Source of the DNA: Ambrosia x helenae
Lineage: Eukaryota > Streptophyta > Magnoliopsida > Asterales > Asteraceae
Assembly (NCBI GenBank): GCA_030844895.1
Contig: CM061233.1
Location: 32,050,310 to 32,114,309 of the forward strand
Direction: 5' to 3'
Length of the DNA: 64,000 bases
Notes under the pieces: model-generated
Databases searched by the model: none
Seen by the model: the letters and a program-made list of their open reading frames with translations, nothing else
Told to the model about the DNA's origin: nothing
Shown: positions 33,016-42,287 of the stretch, in pieces
How the letters are laid out: every line of letters begins with the position of its first letter
How positions within the stretch are numbered: position 1 is the stretch's first letter
Program-made: the position numbers and the translations under genes

Positions 33016-35121
33016 CTAGGGTCTCCCCAGGAAGACATTGTAGCAGGATAGGGAATCTATCACACAAAATCTTTGGATAGAGTTCACCCCTTCTACATAT
33101 ACTGCTAGTTTGATGTCACCCACTGTGCTATTGGTTTCTCCACTGAAGCCCACCAAAACTGATGACCTGGAAACTATCTCCGATTCCGGGATGTTCATCC
33201 TCTTGAGGGCCTCAAGCTGGATGATGTTTACTGAGCTTCCTCCATCTATAAGAATCCTGCGAACAAAGTGGTTAGCAATATATAAAGTAATAACCAAACC
33301 GTCATGATGAGGGTCAAGGATGTTTTCTCTGTCTTCTTCCTTAAAACTTATCACTTTTGAGGTTGTCAAGATGGTCGTCTTCGTTGGTCTTTCTTCTTTT
33401 TCAGATTTTGCTTCCCTCGCATGTCTTTTAGCAGCTGAGTATGAGGTTCCATAAATATCTGACCCTCCTGAAATGAAGTTGATAATGCCAACATCCTTAG
33501 GTGAGGACGCTGCTCTTTCCGGGATGTTTGCGCCATCCTGAGATCTCGATTTCTTTTTGCCCAGGTGACCCTTGCTTAAGAGATATGTTATCTCCTTCCT
33601 TAGTGCAATGCAATCTTTAATGATATGGCCAAAATCTTCATGAAAGGCACACCATTTGGATTTGTCTTTCCATCCTGTCTTGTTGTCCTTCCTTGGCCAT
33701 CTTGTTTTGTCCCCTAGATCCTTCATGGCATACATCAAACCTGTTACATCGACAGAAAAACAATATTCTGATAATTTAGGGCAGTCATCCTCATCGTCAT
33801 CCTCTACCACATTAACCTTCTTATTATCAGGCCTAGCATATAGTTTATGCTTATATGGCTCGTATGTGGGAGTGGATTTTCGATTGGGATGGTTATATTT
33901 TGAGGATGATTCTATCCTCTCTTGTATCTTCTTATCATCCTCAAGTCGGATGAATCTCAAAGCTCTGTTCCCGATTTCATCCAAGTTCCTGCATGGATTC
34001 ATCACCAATTCCTGATAGAATGGTGAACCTCTCTGCAGCCCCATCTTGAATGCATGTACTGCTGTAGTGACATCTAGGTTCGGGATGTCAAGTGCTTCCT
34101 TTCCAAACCTGGTAATATATTCTCTTAGTGATTCCCCCTGTGGTTGAGTTACCCTGTACAGATCACTTGTCAAACGTTCAAACATTCGACTGCAAGAAAA
34201 CTGGTTATTAAACATGTTAATTAAATGTGCAAAAGAAGTAGTAGAATAGGGTGGAACACTTAGGAGCCATTTCAGGGCTGGACCGGTGAGAGTTGAACCA
34301 AATCCCTTGCATAAACATGCTTCTTTCATATTGGCAGGGATTGGATTTATTTCCATCCTTTCCCCATATTGAGCCACATGCTCCTCAGGATCTGTAGATC
34401 CATCATAGAGCTTCATGCTTGGAGTTTGGAATCGTTTTGGAATCTCTGCATCGCATATGGGAGGTGCAAATCTTGACACTCTATGGCATGCCGAGGATAC
34501 TTCAGGGATGGGTTGTACTATCCCTGGAACACTCGATATCATATCCTTAATCTTCTGAAGTTCCCTTGCTAACTGAGGGCTTATTCCTGTATCCTGCAAA
34601 GAAGCAACCTCATTAGTAGTAAAAGTACTAGAACTTAAATTGTTACCATTGGTATTATATCCTTGGGATGGCACAGGTGCATATCCTGTATCCCTGGTGG
34701 TCGCCATCCTGGGAGCAGTAATCGTTTCTGGGGTAGAGAATCCAGAACTCATGGGGATGAAATCTCCTTGATGTACTCCTCCAGAGATGCTAGAATTAAA
34801 ATCTAACGCCATGGGTTGCAATGGTGTCCCCATGTCTTCACCTGGTCTCCTTGAGGATGATTTAAGAGCTCGTATTTCTCTTATCAACATCCAGTTTGTG
34901 TCTTGTTGTTGATGTATCGAATCCTTCATCAATGCAAACATAGAAAGTAATTCATCATTCAATACAAAAACAGGAGGAGTAGATCCAGATGGTCTTAGTG
35001 GGATTTGGGAAGTGGAACTTCTTGGAAGTGCAGGTAGAGGTGGTAAGGTAGTGTTTCTGGCAGAGGTTGTAGATGGCATGGATGTTGAAACAGATTTTTG
35101 TGAAGAAGCCATAGTTGTCAA
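33016..35121 (-). pseudogene. gag-protease of Tat copy B
   Basis: 701 open codons from MTTMASSQKSV. Order: Ser/Thr/Pro-rich N-terminus, retrotransposon gag domain (about residues 230-400, with REYITRFGKEALDIPNLD), a zinc-knuckle-like WCAFHEDFGHIIKDC (about residue 490), then an aspartic protease with ILIDGGSSVNII (about residue 630) and a final FLGRP. The frame is closed by a nonsense codon where relatives have Trp, so gag-protease is cut from RT. The first two-thirds could still be made as a protein. Promoter is in the LTR to the right. Confidence 0.9.
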
Positions 35122-35187
35122 ATTTTGTAAATAAAGATTGAATAAAAGAGAGTTTTAACAAAGTTTTTTGTTAAAATAGCACCACTT

Positions 35188-35208
35188 GCCCCACGGTGGG
35201 CGCCAAAT
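35188..35208 (-). other. Primer-binding site of Tat copy B
   Basis: Minus strand ATTTGGCGCCCACCGTGGGG immediately inside the 5' LTR, identical to copy A. Confidence 0.75.
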
Positions 35209-36350
35209 TGTTTTGGTCAAAAATTATCTAATAAAAATAACTTTGTATTCCAAATTAGTTTATGTGAGGTAGAGTGCTAAATGTGTAGAAAGACGTTTGG
35301 AAATCAATAATATTCCTGAGATGGTAGGATGCTAAAGAAGTTATTAAGTGACAACTATGCTCGGGATGACTTAGGTTTGCTTCGGGATGGACAGTTATAT
35401 CCTCAGGATGGACAGTTATGTCCTTAGGATGGAACTGTTAGAAATAGACAAATAAAGCTAATAACAAGAGGAACAACACACGATCTACGAGGAAAGCCCT
35501 TGATCAATTGTAGATCGCCGACATAAAATCTTGTGAGGAGTCTGGGCCCCTGCCTTGTTTGTTAATATTAAAATGGTAAAAAGATACAACTTTGGATGAA
35601 TATGTGGACGAGTGTACTACGATTACAATGATTGTGTGAGTGTTTGTGATCGGCTAAGTGTATCTGTGTAGTCTATAGTGTAAGCAGTGTGTATGTCAGT
35701 GTCTTATACTCGTCCAATACTCCCCTTTTTATAGTACATGAAACCAACTATGAGTCCCTTTCTATCCGTTATGTAGTTAAGCTCCTTTAATATCAGTTGG
35801 GTCTGTTTCAAGTGAACGTTGGAGGTGTTACAACTGAATTAAGCCGTTAGATAACGGCTTCTTCTCAGCTTAGTTATTGTTTCAGCTGTTTCCTCTTTTA
35901 TCGCCGGTAATAAATGTGCATCGGTTACATTCTTGACTTCTTCTTCATGCTTAGACCTTGGCTCGTAACCTCCTCCACACGTAGCTTCTTTGACCAACTA
36001 ATGTAGACGTTGGAAGTTAGTTTCAGGTTCATATTATGATTTAGTTGTACCTGCAATAATGTCATAATAAGATAATTTGTTATTCCATCCTCGGGATGCA
36101 CAGAGGTGAGAACACTGTTACATCCTGAACCTTGCTTAGTCCTATAGCATCCTGAGGATGTTACTCAGAGAACATGAGGTAAAATCACCCTGCATTCATA
36201 TAACAACAAGATAGTTCGTTAGTATATCTTCAGGATGTGCACATGCTAAAATACAGTTATATCGTGAAGTCAGTTGAGCCCTTCGGCATCTTGGGGATGG
36301 TACGTTAGGAATGTGAGGTAAAATCATCCTGAGGATTTTCACCCACAACA
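35209..36350 (-). repeat. 5' LTR of Tat copy B
   Basis: Begins TGTTTTGGTCAAAAATTAT and ends CACCCACAACA on the plus strand. TATA-like TATAAAAAG on the minus strand at 35725-35733. Several CATCC...GGATG palindromes lie toward its right end (about 36086, 36148, 36226, 36325). A 6-bp gap near 35323 distinguishes it from the other LTR. Confidence 0.95.
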
Positions 36351-39300
36351 GGTATGTGGTTTCTTGCTGGTGATTTTAATGCGGTTAGATGTTGTACAGA
36401 GAGGAGGAATTCTAGATTTAATTTAGTAGTCGCCAACGACTTTAATCAGTTTATCAATGATAATAATCTTCATGAGTATGGGTTGAAAGGTAGGAAATTC
36501 ACGTCTATTTCGGGGGATAAACTTAGTCGCATTGACCGTTTTTTGGTTAGTTGGGATGTGTTGAACGAGTGGCCTTTGGCGGAGTATCAGGCTCTATCTA
36601 GGGATAAGTCGGATCATTGTCCAATTATTCTTAAAACGGTGTCCAAAAGTTTCGGTTCTAAGCGATCCGCTTCTTTAATTCTTGGTTAGAGTGTCCCGAT
36701 TTTGTTGTTGTTGTGAAAGAGGCGATGAAAGAATTCAATGGAACAGGAGATCCGGATGTTTTGTTGATGAATAAATTCAAGGTATTGAAAAGAGTGATCA
36801 AGGAATGGGTTTCAAACACTAGAGATAAAGAGTTGGAAGAGCTTAACATTGTGAAAAAGGAAATAGATCTTTTCGAAGGTCTGCTTGAGGATAGAGATTT
36901 GTTTGAACATGAGCTATGGAGTTAGGAGGAAGCGAGAAAAACACGTGCAGAATTGGAGAATATTAATAACATGGATCTAAGGCAAAAGGCGAGAGGTAAG
37001 TGGGCTAAGTTGGGTGATGAGAACTCCAAATTTTTCCATGGTATTATCAATAAAAGGAAGGCCACAAATTTTATTCCCGGGTTAACGATTAATGGGAATT
37101 GGACTACTAGACCGAATCTTGTCAAAAAAAGAGGTGTTGGGGTATTTTGGAGGAAAGTTCACGGAAGCAATACCTTCTCGTCCTAACCTTTGATATCACA
37201 GTTTGAAGACTTTGTCTACACAGGAAGGTGTAACGTTAACGGCTCCCTTTTCGGTTAAAGAAATCAAAGATGCAGTGTTCGAGTGTGGAGATGACAAAGC
37301 GCCGGGTCTGGATGGGTTTAATTTTCGGTTTATAAATTTTTTTTGGGACTTATTCGAAGCTGATTTTGTTAATATTCTGCGGCATTATCATGAAGTGGGG
37401 ACTTTCGGGAGAGGTGTGAGTTCGTCTTACATAACGTTGGTGCCTAAGATTACAGACCTGGTTTCCTTGAATGATTATCGACCAATCAATTTGATTGGTA
37501 TTATTTCTAAAGTGGTTTCGAAGGTGTTATCAAACAGATTGAAGTTGGTAATGGGAGACATTATTTCTGACACCCAATCGGCGTTTCTTGGTGGGAGATT
37601 TATTCTGGACGGTCCGTTGGTGGCTAATGAAATTCTGTCGTGGGCTAAAAAGAGTGGTAACGATATTTTTTTTGTTTAAGATAGATTTTGAAAAGGCCTA
37701 TGACAACGTGAATTGGGACTTTCTTTTATCTATTCTTCAACAAATGAATTTCTTGGAGTTGTGGTGTAGATGGATTCGTGGAGTGTTGGAGTCCGCTCGG
37801 TCTTCGATTTTAGTTAATGGTTCTCCGACCTTTGAATTTCAGTGTCGTAAAGGGATAAGGAAAGGAGATCTTATTTCGCCTTTCTTATTTTTATTTGTGA
37901 TGGAGGTTTTTTCTTGTATCATAAAGAATGCGTGCGAAGTGGGGTATTTGGATGGAATTCGGTTCGCTAAAGATGGGCCAATTTTATCTCATCTTTTATA
38001 CGCAGATGATGCTATGGTGATGGGGAGGCGGTCGGGAAACAATTTTGTGAATCTGAAACGCATGCTTCATATATTCTTTTTATGTTCCGGGTTAAAGTTT
38101 AATATACACAAATCAGTTCTATACGGAGTTTGTGTTGGTAGTGATGCGGTTCAAACTGAGGCTCTTTCGCTCAGGTGTAAAAAGGGAGATATTCCTTTAC
38201 TTATTTGGGGATAAAGGTGTGGGCAAATATGAACAGGTTAGCTAACTAGGAGCCGGTGTTAGAGACCTTTCGAAAGAGGCTATCGAAGTGGAAAGCGGAT
38301 ACACTATCTATAGGAGGTAGAATTGTTCTTGTTAAATCGGTTTTGGAAAGTCTCCCTACATATTACTTTTCTTTGTTCAAAGCTCCTTTGGGGATCATTA
38401 AGAAACTCGAGGCTTTAACACGGATTTTTTTGTGGGGTGGCTCGGTTGAGATTCGGAAGACAAATTGGGTGTTTTGGGATAGGGTGGCTTGTCCTAAAAA
38501 AGACGGTGGTTTGTGAGTTACTAAATTGGAGGTGTCTAATAAAGCGCTTCTTCTAAAGTGGATGTAGAGGTACAAGACTGAGCCGAAATCTTTATGGAGA
38601 AAAACTATTGATGCCATTCATGGGTTGGTTCGTAAATGGAAGATTGTTCCGTTTAATAAAGCTATAACGGGGTTTTGGAAGAATATTAGTTTGTCCAGTT
38701 CCAAGTTATAGGTCGATAGCTATGGTTTGGTTCGTATGTTTTTTGGTAGTGTGGAAAATGGGCAACATCTTCGATTCTGGTTGGATTATTGGTGTGGTGA
38801 GGAACCGCTTAAGTATAAGTTTCCTCACTTGTATAGACTAGAGAAAGAAAAAAGGTGTAAAGTCGTTGATCGGTTTGCTAATGTTGGAGCCGAATCTATT
38901 ATGTCTTGGCATTGGCTAAGATTGTCGTCTTCTAAAACTGTGCTAAAAGAAATGGACGATTGCGAGAGCTTAATTCAAGGAAGAATTCTGAATAACAACC
39001 AAGATGTGTGGAAGTGGAGATACAAGAGCGAAGACATCTTCACAGTTTCATACGCTAAGGAGTGGTTATCGAGTAAAAGTGAATCGCCTGGCAGGTTTAT
39101 TTTTAGATGGTGTGTAAATGGATCCCGAACAAGTGTAACATTTTTATGTGGCGTGCTGAAATGGATAGGCTTCCAACTAAAGTGGCTTTACAAAGGAGGA
39201 ACATGTTAGGAGATGATTGTATATGTCGTTTATGTGATGAGGGAGAGGAATCCGCTGAGCATTTGTCTACGGCTTGTAGTTTAGTGGTCGGCCTGTGGCA

Positions 39301-39600
39301 TTTGATTTCAAAATGGTGTGGTATTCCGAGTATATTCGCTTTTTCAGTCAAAGATCTCCTCGAGCTATACAAAAACATACTTGTGACTACTTTGAAGAAG
39401 ACGATCTTACATGGGGTGATTATAATTACATGTTGGCGGATTTGGAAGTGAAGAAATGAGACGCTTTTCCAAAATAAAAGAGCTAAGGTCATTGAGATTG
39501 TGTCTGACGTTAAAGTTATTGGTTTCTTATGGTATAGATATAGATTTAAAAAGGATACGGTAGGTTGGGATAAATGGTGTAAGTTCGAGTTGATGTAAGC
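36351..39600 (+). pseudogene. LINE ORF2, 3' part (endonuclease, RT, zf-RVT)
   Basis: Resumes with FLAGDFNAVRC, the GDFN endonuclease box, and later DRFLVSWD and KSDHCPI, the SDHxP box. RT follows: DDKAPGLDGFNF, DYRPINLIGIISKVVSK, KIDFEKAYDNVNWDF and the catalytic LLYADDAMVMG near 38000. The terminal zf-RVT module near 39110-39450 has WIPNKCNIFMWRA and CICRLCDEGEESAEHL. Frame changes near 37670, 38215, 38540 and 39110, and stops such as that near 38515, inactivate it. The tail ends in poly(A). Confidence 0.9.
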
Positions 39601-39659
39601 TGTTTTGGGTTGCTATCTCTGTCTAGTTGTCCTTGTGTTTTAATGAAAGTTTAATGTTC

Positions 39660-39678
39660 AAAAAAAAAAAAAAAAAAA
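39660..39678 (+). other. Poly(A) tail of the plus-strand LINE
   Basis: Nineteen A residues close the LINE 3' UTR. A matching target duplication at the 5' side was not found. Confidence 0.85.
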
Positions 39679-39736
39679 GCTATTAGAGGGTGCTTTATTC
39701 TTACATATTATGGCTTGACAGCATATGGACACAATA

Positions 39737-39930
39737 AGAGGGTGTTTGGCTATCCATTTTCTCTCGTCCTTTTAACTTATGACTTATCTAATAAGTCAAA
39801 AGTTAAAACAAAAATGTTTGGGTAATTGTTTGAAAAAGTCATAAGTCACAATTTATTATTTATGAGCTTAAGAAGCTTTTGAGGTAGGAAAAATCATAAG
39901 AAAAAAAAGATTGAGAGCCAAACATGCTCT
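39737..39930. mobile_element. Small MITE, hAT-like ends
   Basis: Ends AGAGGGTGTTTGGCT and, inverted, AGAGCATGTTTGGCT. The 194-bp body holds GACTTAT/ATAAGTC inverted repeats and no coding sequence. No clear target duplication, so the superfamily is only suggested by the GTGTTTGGC-type ends. Confidence 0.55.
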
Positions 39931-40061
39931 AAACCTCCTACCACCTCCAGAAGCCTTATTAACAAATGATCCACATCTTACGTTAATATCCATTGACATC
40001 AACCAAATTTTATTTGGCTTCGGATATTTGCACAAGTAGCAAATATATCCACACAATCCTA

Positions 40062-40232
40062 TACAGGCCGTAGAGAGCTCTACGGCCTGTAGACCTCATT
40101 TTTTGCTTGTTCTACGGGCCGTAGAGGGCTCTACGGCCCGTAGAACAAGCACAATTAATTTTGGCAATGAAGAAGGAAGGGATGGTTGTATATTGAATGC
40201 CTACGGCCCGTAGAGACCTCTACGGCCCGTAG
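40062..40232. repeat. Palindrome cluster, CTACGGSCCGTAG type, left group
   Basis: Three units. 40062-40091 has 14-bp arms and a 2-bp spacer. 40104-40151 has perfect 23-bp arms and a 2-bp spacer. 40201-40232 has 15-bp arms with one mismatch. Each arm contains the near-palindrome CTACGGGCCGTAG, so the palindromes are nested. No gene product is implied. Confidence 0.9.
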
Positions 40233-40690
40233 ACTAAAAAAAGACACAAAAATGTTTGGGACGAGGATCGATCTTGAGCACATTATCACACAAACACACA
40301 CAAGTCTTATTTCGAATAGGAACTCTATCACCAACGGCCGATGGGACGGCGCGCTGCAGTCATTAAAAAACCTGTCCAATGTGCTCCCTTCCGGGATCCA
40401 CTGTCGTGCAATCTCCTCTGCAACCCCCCCCCCCCTAGTGGCCCGAAGCGCGTCCCAACAAATCCCCCTCGACTTTTCGATCTTCTTTTTCCTCAACCTC
40501 TGAAATCTTGGATTCGGGTAATCGAATCGCCGAAAATTGCAATGCTCCCAGCCCTGTAAATCACCCCCTGCCATGGGGCTAGGCCCCCCTGGACCATGGG
40601 CTCGTCAGGCTCCTGCTCCTCCTCCTCATTCACGTAGTCCTCGTCTTCATAATTTTCCATAACTGCAAAAGCAAAGAATTTATAGTTAGT
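40233..40690. other. Stretch without a recognised gene
   Basis: GC-richer than its surroundings. A minus-strand frame (about 40493-40660) encodes an acidic start, MENYEDEDYVNEEEEQEPDE, and a second minus-strand frame covers 40155-40574. Neither shows a known domain, splice context or promoter. They could be the start of an old retroelement gag, but that cannot be supported. Confidence 0.35.
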
Positions 40691-40710
40691 TAGGGCGTTT
40701 CTATAATAAA

Positions 40711-40912
40711 GGTGTTTCAAAACAAACGCCTAAACTATATTAGTTTAGGCGTTTCAAAACAAACGCCTAAACTAATATAGTTTAGGCGTTTCAAAAGAAT
40801 CGCCAAAACTATATAGTTTTGGCGATTCAAAAGAAACGCCTAAACTAATATAGTTTAGGCGTTTCAAAAGAATCGTCAAAACTAATATAGTTTAGGTGTT
40901 TCAAAATAATCT
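40711..40912. repeat. Tandem hairpin array, TTTAGGCG type
   Basis: Five units of 36-37 bp. The clearest unit (40741-40774) is TAGTTTAGGCGTTT, loop CAAAAC, then AAACGCCTAAACTA. In 40778-40847 the outer arms pair with each other perfectly, and so do the inner arms (TAGTTTTGGCGATT with AATCGCCAAAACTA), giving a higher-order inverted repeat. Confidence 0.9.
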
Positions 40913-41062
40913 TATTTGTGCGAGGTGGGATGGACAAACAAAATATCCTCGATCGCATTTGTCGAGGCATTCCTCCGGGTGAAGTAAACAAATTTTTTTT
41001 CCATCAATGTGGCTTCGAGTACCTGCATAGCAATAATAATAATTAAAAAATAATAATAAAGA

Positions 41063-41417
41063 AGTAGTAGTAGTAGTAGTAGTGGTAGTGGTAGTGGTAG
41101 TGGTAGTTGTAGTGGTAGTGGTAGTGGTAGTGGTAGTGGTAGTGGTAGTGGTAGTGGTAGTGGTAGTGGTAGTGGTAGTGGTAGTGGTAGTGGTAGTGGT
41201 AGTGGTAGTGGTAGTGGTAGTGGTGGTAGTGGTGGTAGTGGTGGTAGTGGTGGTAGTGGTGGTAGTGGTGGTAGTGGTGGTAGTGGTGGTAGTGGTGGTA
41301 GTGGTGGTAGTAGTGGTAGTAGTGGTAGTAGTGGTAGTAGTGGTAGTAGTGGTAGTAGTGGTAGTAGTGGTAGTAGTAGTAGTAGTAGTAGTAGTAGTTG
41401 TAGTAGTAGTAGTAGTT

Positions 41418-41463
<46 letters not shown>

Positions 41464-41483
41464 CAGTAGTAGTAAGTAGTAGC

Positions 41484-41516
<33 letters not shown>

Positions 41517-41520
41517 TGTA
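41063..41520. repeat. Graded GTA/GTGGTA/GGTGGTAGT satellite
   Basis: The tract begins as GTA triplets, becomes a 6-bp GTGGTA array (about 41080-41222), then 9-bp GTGGTGGTA units (about 41223-41310), then 9-bp GGTAGTAGT units (about 41310-41372), and ends in GTA triplets. It is bordered on both sides by the palindrome clusters. Long open frames on both strands are a by-product of the triplet-based period. Confidence 0.95.
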
Positions 41521-41840
41521 GAGGCCTCTACGGGCCGTAGAAGGTTTAATGCTCCCAACAACCAGCTCTTCTACGGGCCGTAGAGGCCTATACGGCCCGT
41601 AGAAGAAGTGTTTTTTCAGACTGACACACTGAAAGTCAATATGTTCATTGAATGACCTCGTACCTCGTATTCCCTACGGGCCGTAGAGCCCTCTACGAGA
41701 CGTCTAGGGTTTAAATGCACTCGACCAACCCACCTCTACGGCCCGTAGAGGCCTCTACGGGTCGTAGCGGGTGTCCTCATTTATTAAACTGACACCCTCT
41801 ACGGCCCGTAGAGCCCTTTTCAAACCGTAAAGAGCTGTGT
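41518..41840. repeat. Palindrome cluster, CTACGGSCCGTAG type, right group
   Basis: Four clusters, at about 41518-41543, 41569-41604, 41674-41705 and 41734-41768, plus a final unit near 41805-41830. 41569-41604 pairs 18-bp arms with one mismatch around a 2-bp spacer. Same core as the left group, showing that both belong to one array now split by the satellite and other sequence. Confidence 0.85.
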
Positions 41841-42287
41841 AAACCTAATTTTTATTACTGTGTAAATAAGATACCTCTTTTATTTTAAACAACTTTCCTC
41901 TAAAAGTTCCACCAACTCGGATGAGAGCGTTACATTATCCCAAAAAAAAAACGAGCTTTTAGAGCTTTTATACAATACCTGTTAGTCCATGATAGCTCCC
42001 ATACACCTTATCCACCATCACCCATCGTCATCATCGATCCTTTTGTCTTCAAACACACGTTTCAGTATACAGGTAAACAACTATAATACAGCCATCATTA
42101 CGTCACTCTCCTTGTCCTTGTTTTATACATCTTCCTATATAATATAATAACATACCGGCTACTTCTATCCTCATTATTATTACTAATATTAATATATTAT
42201 TATAATAATATTAATATTATATAATAACGTAGCTGCTATTATTGTTAAAATTATTAGATTGATATTGACAATTGACGATAGATAACA
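41841..42287 (+). promoter_or_regulatory. Upstream region of the ALDH3 gene
   Basis: AT-rich, with TATA-like stretches near 42135-42150 and several ATATTAATA/TATTAATAT inverted repeats at 42180-42215. No single core promoter can be chosen with confidence. The start codon context AACAATGGC at 42285-42293 is good for plants. Confidence 0.4.

Larger units (their letters stand above)
27699..36350 (-). mobile_element. Tat-type Ty3/gypsy retrotransposon, copy B, full length with internal deletion
   Basis: 8652 bp between two LTRs (27699-28845, 35209-36350), flanked by GGTAT (27694-27698 and 36351-36355). On the minus strand it reads LTR, primer-binding site, gag-protease, RT, RNase H, a cut second RNase H, then an antisense extra gene and polypurine tract. 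The integrase is gone: about 1.66 kb present in copy A is missing at 30970. The two LTRs differ at about three dozen sites by eye (roughly 97 % alike). It inserted into the LINE endonuclease. Confidence 0.95.
25770..39678 (+). mobile_element. L1-type LINE, split by Tat copy B
   Basis: Plus-strand non-LTR retrotransposon with ORF1 (RRM), ORF2 (endonuclease, RT, zf-RVT) and an A tail at 39660-39678. The two parts, up to 27698 and from 36351, rejoin exactly at the GGTAT target duplication inside the endonuclease. Several stops and frame shifts show an inactive copy. The 5' end is uncertain: the first readable residues are already inside the RRM, so it is probably 5' truncated. Confidence 0.9.

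Noticed and set aside
40155..40574. 139-codon minus-strand frame among palindromes
   Set aside because: Includes palindrome sequence and a C run, and no motif was recognised. Kept only as an unassigned stretch.
40711..40912. CRISPR-like or microRNA cluster
   Set aside because: Units touch each other, arms pair between units, and no unique spacers or long precursor are visible.
41043..41561. Open frames of 150-170 codons on both strands (poly-Val and Tyr/His repeats)
   Set aside because: They arise only from the GTA/GTGGTA satellite, which has no stops in these frames. No start context or domain.
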